DNA of 14,289 bases. Source: Pedobacter sp. (GTDB lineage: Bacteria; Bacteroidota; Bacteroidia; Sphingobacteriales; Sphingobacteriaceae). The stretch lies in assembly GCA_004295885.1 (NCBI GenBank), contig SEDG01000031.1, forward strand, positions 1 through 14,289, read 5' to 3'. The translations under genes were made by a program, and so were the position numbers. Position 1 is the stretch's first letter, and every line of letters starts with the position of its first letter. This document shows, piece after piece, positions 1-6,675 of the stretch. Under the pieces are notes generated by a model. That model did no database searches, was not told the DNA's origin, and saw nothing but the letters and a program-made list of their open reading frames with translations.

Positions 1-588
1 ATCGGTTTCGCCACAAAGTAAAAAAGGAATCCAATCACATTGCTCCACCCAAGAAACAGTGTTTTTTCTTATAACTTTATCTACCCTTAAGATATGAAGC
101 AATTTTGACCAAAACCATTCTGAAGAGTAAATCCCACCTACATAATTTAAATAATTTGTAGAGAATTTTGTGGCATGTTCGTTAATTTGATTGGCTTCCT
201 TAACTGCTGTATGGTCTTTCCATAATACAAACATTGCATTCGGATTTTCTTCAAATTCCTTAGTTAAGGATAGTGGGGTGCCTGTTTTATCAACAGCAAT
301 AGGAGTAGAGCCAGTGGTATCAACAGTAATTCCTTTTATGGCAGTTGCGATATTACTTCCTCCAGCTTTTGCAATACATTCTTTAATGGTATGCTCTAGT
401 CCTTCAATATAATCTAAAGGGTGTTGTCTAAATTGATTCAGTGCAGGATTGCAGTACATACCTTTTTTCCAGCGTGGATAAAAGAATACAGAAGAGGAGA
501 TTTCCTTTCCATTAGCGGTGTCTACCAATACGGACCTTACTGAGTCGGTTCCATAATCTACGCCAATAACATAGCTCATTTCGTTCAT
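1..588 (-). CDS. araB: L-ribulokinase, N-terminal part (runs off left edge)
   Basis: Visible are 196 in-frame codons without a stop, ending at the window edge. The N-terminus carries the FGGY-kinase phosphate-binding signature (VIGVDYGTDSVRS, residues 7-19). Family-typical blocks follow: YPRWKKGMYCNP, HPLDYIEGLEHT, GITVDTTGSTPIAVD, MFVLWKDHTA and WVEQCDWIPFLLCG, which I recognise from Bacteroidota ribulokinases. The enzyme phosphorylates L-ribulose to L-ribulose-5-phosphate in the cytoplasm during L-arabinose catabolism. Two starts are possible: ATG at 588, or ATG at 579 giving MSYVIGVDYG, which fits the usual short N-terminus slightly better. Full-length family members are about 560 residues, so roughly two thirds is missing only because the window ends. 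The remaining ara genes would be expected further left. The start sits 4 bp from a perfect inverted repeat. Confidence 0.93.
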   Translation of the reverse strand, partial: MNEMSYVIGVDYGTDSVRSVLVDTANGKEISSSVFFYPRWKKGMYCNPALNQFRQHPLDYIEGLEHTIKECIAKAGGSNIATAIKGITVDTTGSTPIAVDKTGTPLSLTKEFEENPNAMFVLWKDHTAVKEANQINEHATKFSTNYLNYVGGIYSSEWFWSKLLHILRVDKVIRKNTVSWVEQCDWIPFLLCGETD

Positions 589-591
589 ACA

Positions 592-624
592 AATAAATAA
601 ATGTCTAATTAACGTTTATTTATT
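592..624. promoter_or_regulatory. 10-bp perfect inverted repeat abutting the araB start
   Basis: The arms AATAAATAAA (592-601) and TTTATTTATT (615-624) are exact reverse complements separated by 13 bp (tgtctaattaacg). The repeat lies 4 bp upstream of the araB ATG at 588, so it could be an operator for an arabinose regulator or an mRNA stem covering the translation start. The arms are low-complexity AT sequence, so chance is not excluded. No regulator gene is visible in the window. Confidence 0.4.
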
Positions 625-954
625 CAGAATAAAAAATTTATGTATGAATTTCTTATTCGATTTTAGAATTGAAGGGGAAGCGAAGAGGTAAGATGTTAAA
701 TGAAGTCCGAAAGACTAGAAACACCCAACTCAAGTAACCCCTTACTCAATTCAAACATTTTATTGATCAACCCCTAAAACCAATGAACTAATGGATCCTA
801 TAAACGAGTAAATAAAAATAGTTTAATAGCATTATTTAAGCTTTTTCGAGTTTCATTCGCAAAATAATGTTAAGTGTATCGAGACAGGGTTGACATCGCT
901 TCTTATCTCCATCGGGTTTCGGTTTGCTTTTGTTCGGCTCCGCTTCGGGACGAT

Positions 955-1075
955 CCCGATAAAGGGACGACCGTTTCCCGAAGCGTTCCCGAAGGCTTCC
1001 CGAAGCAGACTCGAAGGCTTCCCGGACAGTTCCCGAAGAAACCCCGAAGCGTACCCGAAGGATTCCCGAAGAAAT
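955..1075. repeat. 11-bp tandem array, core CCCGAAG, about 11 units
   Basis: The core CCCGAAG, or a one- or two-base variant, starts at 977, 988, 999, 1010, 1021, 1032, 1043, 1054 and 1065, an exact 11-bp period. Seven of these nine cores are identical; 1010 reads CTCGAAG and 1021 reads CCCGGAC. Two more diverged units in phase precede them (955 CCCGATAAAGG, 966). The four bases after each core vary (CGTT, GCTT, CAGA, GCTT, AGTT, AAAC, CGTA, GATT, AAAT). An inverted core CTTCGGG lies at 943-949; CGCTTCGGGA (941-950) pairs perfectly with TCCCGAAGCG (976-985). The array is GC-rich against AT-rich surroundings. Eleven bases is close to one helical turn, so the cores would face the same side of the DNA. 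Confidence 0.88.
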
Positions 1076-1082
1076 GATAAAT

Positions 1083-1116
1083 TGTCCTATACTGTCCTAT
1101 ACTGTGTCCTATACTG
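1083..1116. repeat. three copies of TGTCCTATAC
   Basis: TGTCCTATAC occurs at 1083-1092, 1093-1102 and 1105-1114; the first two abut and a TG dinucleotide precedes and follows the third. It starts only 8 bp after the end of the 11-bp array but shares no sequence with it. It could be slippage-generated or a cluster of binding sites; nothing seen decides between these. Confidence 0.8.
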
Positions 1117-1122
1117 AATTAT

Positions 1123-1308
1123 CCTTACAGAAAATGGATTTTAAACGGTCAAATACTTACAATTATAAAAAGATATACGATATATCCTTACAATGTTTTT
1201 TCATCAAACTGGTATGGCCTTACAGCTGGGTTTGATAGTTTTTGGTTTTCAATGATTTCCTGGTTGTGTGTTATTATAAAGTTAATGGTTAGTCCGAATT
1301 TTGTAAGG
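1123..1308. repeat. dispersed CCTTACA heptamers (three direct, one inverted)
   Basis: CCTTACA is found at 1123-1129, 1186-1192 and 1218-1224, and inverted (TGTAAGG) at 1302-1308, just before the HEPN gene stop at 1314. The copies at 1123 and 1186 share a preceding AT. Irregular spacing (63, 32 and 84 bp) suggests protein-binding words or chance rather than a tandem array. Confidence 0.3.
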
Positions 1309-1313
1309 AGTTT

Positions 1314-2312
1314 TTAGGAATCGACATAATAATATTCCTCAAATACTGCTTGCACGCCCTCCATTAAATTAGATGTTGCTGTTAATAATTCTGAGGCTTG
1401 TTCCTTGTCAACCTGATATGTACTTTCATATCTTACTTTGATATAAGCCTCTTGTAATAAGGTTAATAAGCGTATTTCTTTTTTGGGTTTAGGATGAAAG
1501 AGACCAATAATCTGTGGTACATAATGCACAAGCTGCTTACGAAGCAATACCAGTTCATGGCTTTTGATGTTCTTGCTTTTAAAAACCAAGATTAGACTCC
1601 TATAAGTAAACTCACAAGCCTGCTGCAGCATAAAAACCGCCATTGCATATTCATTATGTTCAAGATATTGATTCGCTCCATGCATGAAACTAACTGCCTT
1701 ATCTCTGCTTTGGTTAAACAGGTTTGCGGCCTTTAACCTGTTTGCTGCCAATAGAACACGACTGGGATAGGGGAGGTTATATTGGGCTTCTTTTTGAAAG
1801 ATACAATTTTTTTGAGCGCATAAGGTGGCATAGTAGAAATGACCATTGCTGATTAAATTTGCCATAGCGCCGTAAGTATGTACTTCAAAAGTGATTTTTG
1901 GATACGCCATCAAGCTGAAGTTAACTGCCTCCAGTATTTCATCAATTGGTTTATACTCATGTCTATCTAGCACAATGGTTAAATTACCGCTGTTTAATAT
2001 GTCCTGTTGAAAGAAAACGTAGCTAACTGGTATAATTGCTAACAGTATATTAATAATCGCTTGTGCATTAACTAAGGCTTCGCTTTCTTCTGAATTGGGT
2101 TGTTCATTTTTTCTCGTTTGCTGATACGCCAATAAATTACCTTGGATAATGTGGTTCAACTCTGCATAAAATAATTGCTGAATACACGAATGTTCATCTA
2201 TCTCATCGTTCGAAGCCGGCATTAAAGCCACCAAAGCAGCTTCAATTAGATCTGCAGGGTAATAACCAAATAAGCTATTAAACTCTTGTGTTAGATTTGG
2301 TCTAGGCTTCAT
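1314..2312 (-). CDS. HEPN-domain protein with degenerate nucleotidyltransferase-like N-terminal half
   Basis: This is a 332-residue soluble protein without signal peptide or membrane segment. Residues about 200-325 read as a HEPN domain: an amphipathic helix with HGANQYLEHNEYAMAVFMLQQACE, then SHEL (251-254), and AYIKVRYESTYQ (289-300). The usual HEPN RNase motif R-x4-6-H is not present; the equivalent spot is R294-x4-Y299, so RNA cleavage is not assured. Residues about 80-175 (IPVSYVFF, LTIVLD, FEVHTYGAMANLISNGHFYYATLCAQ) resemble the later strands of a minimal nucleotidyltransferase fold that commonly accompanies HEPN, but I see no GS-x-DxD metal site. Its ATG lies inside the end of the upstream gene (11-bp overlap), implying translational coupling. 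HEPN proteins often act in RNA-targeting stress or phage defence; that role is inference here. Confidence 0.8.
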   Translation of the reverse strand: MKPRPNLTQEFNSLFGYYPADLIEAALVALMPASNDEIDEHSCIQQLFYAELNHIIQGNLLAYQQTRKNEQPNSEESEALVNAQAIINILLAIIPVSYVFFQQDILNSGNLTIVLDRHEYKPIDEILEAVNFSLMAYPKITFEVHTYGAMANLISNGHFYYATLCAQKNCIFQKEAQYNLPYPSRVLLAANRLKAANLFNQSRDKAVSFMHGANQYLEHNEYAMAVFMLQQACEFTYRSLILVFKSKNIKSHELVLLRKQLVHYVPQIIGLFHPKPKKEIRLLTLLQEAYIKVRYESTYQVDKEQASELLTATSNLMEGVQAVFEEYYYVDS

Positions 2313-3498
2313 GACTTGCAGGTGTTAAAGATAAAACAGTGGTTTTGGCATGCTCGGTAATGATGAGGTAAAATGCTTCTGTGAGTTTTTGCAGTGTGAG
2401 GTAAAAACCAAAAGCATATTCATTGCCTACGCCATGGATGCTCGAATTTTTACTCAAACCAGCTTCTAGCCATTCCTGTAAACCAAACCTTAACTTTGCT
2501 ACATTTTCATAGCTTAAAGCTTCTATGCAGTAATCCATAGGGGCAGCTCTTTCATCTAAACTGAGTACGTGAGGTTCTTCATCGCTTAACATGATTTCAC
2601 CTTTTGCAACATCGCTGTCCCTTTTGTCAAGCATCCATTGCCCCATAGTTCTACCATCATGCTTATCTGGTTTAGGTGCATATGGTAATTTTTGAGCTAT
2701 TATGACATAACCTGCCTGTATCAACTGTGTATATTGGTTGTGTATAAATAAACAATCGTTCGGTTTTTTTGCCGCTAAATCTTCATTGATGGCAGTCATG
2801 AACCAATCTTGCAGTTCTTCTCTGTAACCACTCAAATTGGTAAAATTGAAAAAATCTTCAATCATTAAATATGGGTTGCCAGCCTCCTCTTCTGTAAATA
2901 AACGGGGTTCCGTTAAGGCAAAGCTTATTAGTGGTGTAGGGTAAGTTGGCTTTTTGAAGCTATTCTTGGCGACCACCCTTTCATGAACTAGCCAACAAGC
3001 ATTAACCAACCTTTTTACATTGCTGTACAATGGGATAATGTAGTCGGCATTTCCAGCAGCGTAGTTATTTAATCCTTCGCCAACCCATTCCCTTAAGATT
3101 TGTTGATGGTAATGGAGGTGTTGTTTTTTAAAAACGGCCCTTATGGCTTTTAAAGGGTTTAGCAGCTCTTGTTCTTTTAACTGATAGGGAAAATAAGTTA
3201 ATGTCTGTTTTTCTGTTTCTAAAAAGCTTTCATCTACTTTGGCGCTGGTTTGTAATGCTTCAAAGCCATCTGTTGAATGATGTAATTGGTAACTGGTTTC
3301 AAACAGATCTTCAATTCTTTCATAGAAGAAATAGATATCAGCTGGCTTAGTCCATTTTTTACTTGACTTGCCGCCCAATAACAGTTCCATCCATTTATCG
3401 ATGAAGATAAGATGGTTAATTACAGTTCTAGTGCCGAAAAACTCTTGAATCCCATCCAAGAATTTAGTTTCGTTTGAGTTAAATGTGAGATCTTTCAT
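2302..3498 (-). CDS. unrecognised protein with four W-centred helical repeats, HEPN partner
   Basis: I do not recognise this 398-residue protein. It has no signal peptide or transmembrane segment. Reading it against itself shows four related blocks at about 18-73, 116-173, 214-270 and 325-383. Each follows a pattern of hydrophobic helix, Trp (W36, W138, W232, W343), an acidic or glycine stretch, then a helix L-x(2)-L-x(2)-A-aromatic 31-34 residues after the Trp (Y70, W169, Y264, Y377); compare DWFMTAINEDLA with EWLEAGLSKN. The period is about 94-111 residues, with divergent linkers. This suggests an all-helical solenoid or scaffold. It is the first gene of a two-gene operon with the HEPN protein and is divergent from the S24 repressor 112 bp away, so it is probably the HEPN protein's partner, sensor or antitoxin. 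Confidence 0.72.
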   Translation of the reverse strand: MKDLTFNSNETKFLDGIQEFFGTRTVINHLIFIDKWMELLLGGKSSKKWTKPADIYFFYERIEDLFETSYQLHHSTDGFEALQTSAKVDESFLETEKQTLTYFPYQLKEQELLNPLKAIRAVFKKQHLHYHQQILREWVGEGLNNYAAGNADYIIPLYSNVKRLVNACWLVHERVVAKNSFKKPTYPTPLISFALTEPRLFTEEEAGNPYLMIEDFFNFTNLSGYREELQDWFMTAINEDLAAKKPNDCLFIHNQYTQLIQAGYVIIAQKLPYAPKPDKHDGRTMGQWMLDKRDSDVAKGEIMLSDEEPHVLSLDERAAPMDYCIEALSYENVAKLRFGLQEWLEAGLSKNSSIHGVGNEYAFGFYLTLQKLTEAFYLIITEHAKTTVLSLTPASHEA

Positions 3499-3514
3499 AG
3501 GAGGTTGAGGTATT

Positions 3515-3549
3515 TTGAAGTTGATTTAATAACTTGCATTGAACTTCAA
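3515..3549. promoter_or_regulatory. 8-bp inverted repeat in the leader of the HEPN operon
   Basis: TTGAAGTT (3515-3522) and AACTTCAA (3542-3549) are exact reverse complements around a 19-bp spacer. They lie 17-51 bp upstream of the ATG at 3498, i.e. in the promoter or 5' leader of the two-gene operon. The sequence differs from the palindromes closer to the S24 gene, so a different regulator or an RNA stem is possible. Confidence 0.35.
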
Positions 3550-3564
3550 TTTACAACTAATATT

Positions 3565-3596
3565 AGATTAATCTTATTTATATAAGATAATCTTAT
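3565..3596. promoter_or_regulatory. paired operator-like palindromes between divergent genes
   Basis: AGATTAATCT (3565-3574) is a perfect 10-bp palindrome. ATAAGAT-A-ATCTTAT (3582-3596) is a 7-bp inverted repeat around one base. Both share AGAT...ATCT half-sites, and the word TAATCTTATT is repeated directly at 3569-3578 and 3588-3597. They lie 15-46 bp upstream of the S24 repressor ATG (3611) and 67-98 bp upstream of the HEPN operon. The arrangement matches the operators of autoregulating cI/LexA-type repressors that control two divergent promoters. Binding by the adjacent repressor is inferred. Confidence 0.6.
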
Positions 3597-3610
3597 TGAC
3601 ATAATGTTAA

Positions 3611-4270
3611 ATGACTGAGAACGAGCGATTAAAACTTATAATTGACAAGCTACATTTTAAGACTCAAAAGGAATTTGCTGAAAAGTTGAATATTCAAAGC
3701 GGTTCCTTATCTGATATTATCAGGGGCAAGGGTGGAATGAAGATCTCAAACGCTATTAAGGATAAGTTAACTTTGCTCTTTCATGTGAACCAAGAATGGT
3801 TAACTGATGGGATAGGAGAACCATTTCTAAAGAAGGGTCCCAAGGTTTCGGAAGCTAAAGAAGGTGTGCCTTATTATGACATCAGTTTAGCAGATTCTAT
3901 TGCAGAAAGCTTGCTGTTAATGGAGGACGAGCCCGAGTACTTTGTAAACTATAAACCTTTTAATGATTGTACTGCTTACTTACCTGTTTATGGGGACAGC
4001 ATGTACCCTAAATATGCCTCTGGCGAAATCATTGCCGTAAAAGAGGTAACCAATTTTGAAGTATTGCAATGGGGCGAGGCTTATGTGATTATGGGTGATG
4101 ACAAAACCAATGGCTTAAGGAGTATTAAATTGGTGCACCAACATCAAGATCCAGATAAGTTAATCTTGCGCTCGAGCAACCCGAATTTTAAGGGAGATAC
4201 GGTGATTGCTAAAGAAAGTATCAGTTCCATGTATATCATTAAGGGTAAGATTACAAGGAATTTGATATAA
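3611..4270 (+). CDS. XRE-family repressor with S24 (LexA/cI-like) peptidase domain
   Basis: This 219-residue regulator has an N-terminal helix-turn-helix (about 5-66: KTQKEFAEKLNIQSGSLSDIIRG, then NQEWLTDGIGEPF typical of XRE/S24 repressors). Its C-terminal S24 domain spans about 120-215. The catalytic dyad is visible: Ser130 in YGDSMYP and Lys173 in RSIKLVH, 43 residues apart as in lambda cI. No clear Ala-Gly or Cys-Gly cleavage site is seen in the linker (about 75-115); ADSIAES is the nearest Ala-containing stretch, so RecA-stimulated autocleavage is plausible but not demonstrated. It is transcribed divergently from the HEPN operon across operator-like palindromes, so it probably represses itself and that operon. 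Such regulators are typical of prophages and integrative elements, but no phage structural gene is nearby. Confidence 0.9.
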   Translation: MTENERLKLIIDKLHFKTQKEFAEKLNIQSGSLSDIIRGKGGMKISNAIKDKLTLLFHVNQEWLTDGIGEPFLKKGPKVSEAKEGVPYYDISLADSIAESLLLMEDEPEYFVNYKPFNDCTAYLPVYGDSMYPKYASGEIIAVKEVTNFEVLQWGEAYVIMGDDKTNGLRSIKLVHQHQDPDKLILRSSNPNFKGDTVIAKESISSMYIIKGKITRNLI

Positions 4271-4347
4271 GACTAACTTGTGAATTATTGAGCTTTTTGC
4301 TCTCGTTTGAAATTCTAATGATGGTTATAGGTTAAAGAGCAGTATCT

Positions 4348-6006
4348 CTATTTATCACCATTAACCTTAACATCCTTAAACATAAAAAGATTATCACTTA
4401 ACCTAGGTGCTTTTTGACTTGCTGTGGTTATGTTTCTTAAAATAACCTCTTTCGTCTTAACGTAAGGAAACTTTTCTTTGTAGGTGTCGTCTTTCATCTC
4501 TGGATTAAAATTCGCGAAGATAGTAGCCCCGTTATAATTACCTGAGTTTGCAGAATCTTCAATCTTGAAATTTTCGATAATTATCTTCTCCGGCATATAG
4601 CATATATATCCAAAGTCATGCTGGCCGGTGTTGGTTCCGCTTATGATAGAGGCGTTAAGGGGTTTGCCAGCTGCAGGTATAAATATGCAGCTGCGGATAA
4701 TCAATTCCCCCTGCCAAGTACTACCGTAATCAGAACGAAGATTTACAAAGCTTCTTGCTCGAACAGTAGAATTCTCAATAGTTAATGTTCCCGAGCCAAT
4801 TGCATTGATGCCCATATGACCAAGCGTAGAATTTCTAATTGTGGCATTGGCAACTCCTTGGTGTGCATCAAACCTGGAAAGTTTACAGCCATCATAAAGT
4901 AGGTTTTTACAAAAGTTTGAACCTAAAATTCCCCAATACTTACTATCGTCGATATTATTGGTTTGACTACAATTAATGAACGATATATTAACGGCACGGT
5001 TCACCGACAGGTCATAAGTTCCCATTGTTACTGGTTTACCAGCTGCGCCAATTGTGTTGTATGCAAAGTGTCCCGTAAGTAGCGTATTTTCAACTGTTAC
5101 ATAAGCACATTCGCCTATATTTATAAAACCCCCGTAGGGTGCGCCGTGTTCTCCTTCACCTTTAATGTAATGTTTGATGCCATAAACTAGTACATTCGAC
5201 CTCCTAATTGCAATGTTGCGGTTGTAATAATTGTATTTTGATTCTTCTTTATTCGCTATCGTAGTAAAATTGCCTCCCGTAATTGTCAACTCCTTTTCAT
5301 CGATGGGAAGAGCTGTGATATCTGTTATTTGATTAAAATCCCAAATAATTGGCGCCTTCATATCAACGTTGCCATTTTTATCGACCAAAAAGATATCCGT
5401 TTGTGAAGAACCATTGTTTTGGTTTAATCCGAATCTGATATACTGTTTCACATTTGTATTGGTAGCCGTAATTAAACATGGGCCAGCTAGCGAAACGTCA
5501 ATTTTGGTTTGATTTTTCGTTAAGGAAGTGATTGATTTCAGCTTAAAAGATTGGAGTGAAGTACTGACCTGGAAAACTGGCGCATTTCTATTTTTCACAT
5601 CAGTATCATCAATGATGAAATTTGCCGTGCCAAAATCCGTGTTGGTTTGAATGCTAGCCGTTCGTTCTTTTCCTCCAATATAATAGGTGGCACTACCATC
5701 AGCTTTAACCATAAGATGGTGAAGATTAGCAAATGCATGCGTAGCGGCAATAGCATCTATGTCATCAGTTTTACCATCGCCTTTGGCGCCGAAATCGCTG
5801 TAGCGAACAACTTTAGCCGCTTTAAATTTTAAGACATCATTAGGAGATACATTTAGTTGCAACTCGCCTTTCTCGTTTGTATAGGCTCTTGTCTGTTGGT
5901 AGTGGTTTGTAATTGTTGCTTTGTTTTCAAACTGACTTTTTTGCTGAGCTTGTGAAGCGGTTGACAAGTTTATAAGAAAAAGGCATAACACTATATATTT
6001 TTTCAT
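4348..6006 (-). CDS. secreted right-handed beta-helix protein (pectate-lyase-3-like)
   Basis: A 552-residue exported protein. I choose the ATG at 6006, which opens directly on a signal peptide (MKKYIVLCLFLINLSTASQA, cleavage before QQK); a frame extends upstream only to a TTG at 6024. At the mature N-terminal side VRYSDFGAKGDGKTDD is the hallmark of the pectate_lyase_3 / GH28-like beta-helix entry. It is followed by many short strand-turn repeats rich in Asn, Gly, Ile and Val (LTITGGNF, VTVENTLLTGHF, ATIRNSTLGHMG, GTLTIENSTVRARS, ELIIRSCIF), as in parallel beta-helices. Family members are polysaccharide lyases, hydrolases or epimerases, and the substrate cannot be read here. It ends 77 bp from the convergent S24 gene and appears monocistronic. 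Confidence 0.82.
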   Translation of the reverse strand: MKKYIVLCLFLINLSTASQAQQKSQFENKATITNHYQQTRAYTNEKGELQLNVSPNDVLKFKAAKVVRYSDFGAKGDGKTDDIDAIAATHAFANLHHLMVKADGSATYYIGGKERTASIQTNTDFGTANFIIDDTDVKNRNAPVFQVSTSLQSFKLKSITSLTKNQTKIDVSLAGPCLITATNTNVKQYIRFGLNQNNGSSQTDIFLVDKNGNVDMKAPIIWDFNQITDITALPIDEKELTITGGNFTTIANKEESKYNYYNRNIAIRRSNVLVYGIKHYIKGEGEHGAPYGGFINIGECAYVTVENTLLTGHFAYNTIGAAGKPVTMGTYDLSVNRAVNISFINCSQTNNIDDSKYWGILGSNFCKNLLYDGCKLSRFDAHQGVANATIRNSTLGHMGINAIGSGTLTIENSTVRARSFVNLRSDYGSTWQGELIIRSCIFIPAAGKPLNASIISGTNTGQHDFGYICYMPEKIIIENFKIEDSANSGNYNGATIFANFNPEMKDDTYKEKFPYVKTKEVILRNITTASQKAPRLSDNLFMFKDVKVNGDK

Positions 6007-6024
6007 GTGATTTATTTCGTTCAA

Positions 6025-6262
6025 AAGGTGTGGGTCTTTGCTGGATTAAGATATGTAAAATTTCGTAAAATCAGGTCGCAAACAATTCGCTGTCAACGAA
6101 ATTTACTGATAGATTTTTGCTTCTGATTACGAGTTAGTTAGGGAAAGAAATCATACAATAAGACCCCTGAGACAACGACAGTAGAATAAAATGGTTTTTT
6201 AACCATTAAGCAAATGAACAAATTGAACGTTAACAATTTTGATGAAGCGTCGTTGAATTTGC
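6025..6262. promoter_or_regulatory. divergent intergenic region with two inverted repeats
   Basis: This region separates the leftward beta-helix gene and the rightward small secreted gene, so it should carry both promoters. AAATTTCGT (6058-6066) pairs with ACGAAATTT (6096-6104) across 29 bp. AATGGTT-TTTT-AACCATT (6190-6207) is a tight 7-bp hairpin 56 bp upstream of the small gene. I found no convincing TTTG / TAnnTTTG promoter pair. Confidence 0.4.
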
Positions 6263-6640
6263 ATGCGAAAGATAATTTGTTTTACAATGGTCTTAGCGCT
6301 CTCAACAAACAGTTGCTTCTCTCAAACGGGTTGCAGGCGAAACAGTGACGGTGTATTATTTCAAAGCCAAATACTTTTTAGCTCAGACTACAACGCGAAC
6401 TCGCCTTGTTGCAACGTAGCTAACTATTGTTTACCATACGGCAACAGCGGCACCCCGTGTCGCATACGTCATCCTCTAACTTTAGTTGTCTATGATGGAA
6501 CTTTTGGTAGTTATAGTGCTATCAATTGTCCCCTCGACAATCAATTCCCCTTAGCCCTGATGGCTATTTTACTTATTATAGTTTGGCGGAAGCCATACTT
6601 TGAGTATTTCGGTAAGAAATACGCTAAATACAAAACATAA
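6263..6640 (+). CDS. small Cys-rich exported protein with C-terminal PID-CTERM-like anchor
   Basis: A 125-residue protein of unknown function. It begins with a signal peptide (MRKIICFTMVLALSTNSCFS, probable cleavage before QTG). The mature part has Cys at 24, 49, 50, 56, 66 and 89 (CC...YCLPYGNSGTPC), suggesting disulphides. It then has NCPLDNQ (88-94), a hydrophobic segment (FPLALMAILLIIVW, 95-108) and a basic tail (RKPYFEYFGKKYAKYKT). The layout P-[LI]-D, membrane helix, basic tail resembles the PID-CTERM sorting signals I know from small Bacteroidota secreted proteins; that match is from memory and the tail here is longer than usual. It stands alone, and its stop codon lies at the base of the tRNA-associated terminator on the other strand. 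Confidence 0.6.
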   Translation: MRKIICFTMVLALSTNSCFSQTGCRRNSDGVLFQSQILFSSDYNANSPCCNVANYCLPYGNSGTPCRIRHPLTLVVYDGTFGSYSAINCPLDNQFPLALMAILLIIVWRKPYFEYFGKKYAKYKT

Positions 6641-6669
6641 AAAAAGCCTTTAGTTTTCACTAAAGGCTT
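6639..6669 (-). terminator. strong intrinsic terminator, best oriented on the minus strand
   Basis: The stem pairs 6644-6654 (AAGCCTTTAGT) with 6659-6669 (ACTAAAGGCTT): 11 bp, 4-nt loop. On the minus strand it is followed by an uninterrupted run of seven T (complement of 6639-6645), so it terminates minus-strand transcription of the tRNA remnant next to it. On the plus strand it may also stop the small secreted gene, with a weaker TTAATTT tail. Confidence 0.85.
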
Positions 6670-6675
6670 AATTTG

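Larger units (their letters stand above)
589..1313. other. 725-bp gene-free region rich in short repeats
   Basis: I find no convincing gene on either strand between the araB start and the end of the HEPN gene. Open frames at 874-1117 are produced by the 11-bp tandem array and are read in more than one frame, so they are not credible proteins. The region must hold the araB promoter (minus strand), but I could not find a clear Bacteroidota TTTG / TAnnTTTG promoter pair. Content from left to right: inverted repeat (592-624), featureless AT-rich DNA (625-940), 11-bp array (955-1075), TGTCCTATAC triplet (1083-1116), CCTTACA words and a GATATA-CGA-TATATC palindrome at 1172-1186. Confidence 0.75.

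Noticed and set aside
191..412. Plus-strand 73-codon frame
   Set aside because: It lies entirely within araB on the other strand and shows no family features.
955..1075. CRISPR array
   Set aside because: Units are 11 bp with 4-bp variable parts, far too short for CRISPR repeats and spacers, and no cas gene is present.
874..1117. Two overlapping plus-strand open frames encoding Pro/Lys/Arg-rich peptides (67 and 75 residues)
   Set aside because: They arise from the 11-bp tandem array, which stays open in more than one frame; no start context, domain or amphipathic pattern supports a protein.
3499..3512. AGGAGG-like Shine-Dalgarno sequence near the start of the four-repeat gene
   Set aside because: It is on the plus strand, whereas the gene is on the minus strand, so it cannot serve that start.
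4290..4302. Terminator hairpin GAGC-TTTTT-GCTC between the convergent S24 and beta-helix genes
   Set aside because: The stem is only 4 bp and no T-run follows on either strand; too weak to call.
6214..6348. 44-codon plus-strand frame starting MNKLNVNNFDEASLN
   Set aside because: It overlaps the start of the small secreted gene out of frame; the downstream frame has a clear signal peptide, so this one is probably chance or at most an untested leader peptide.
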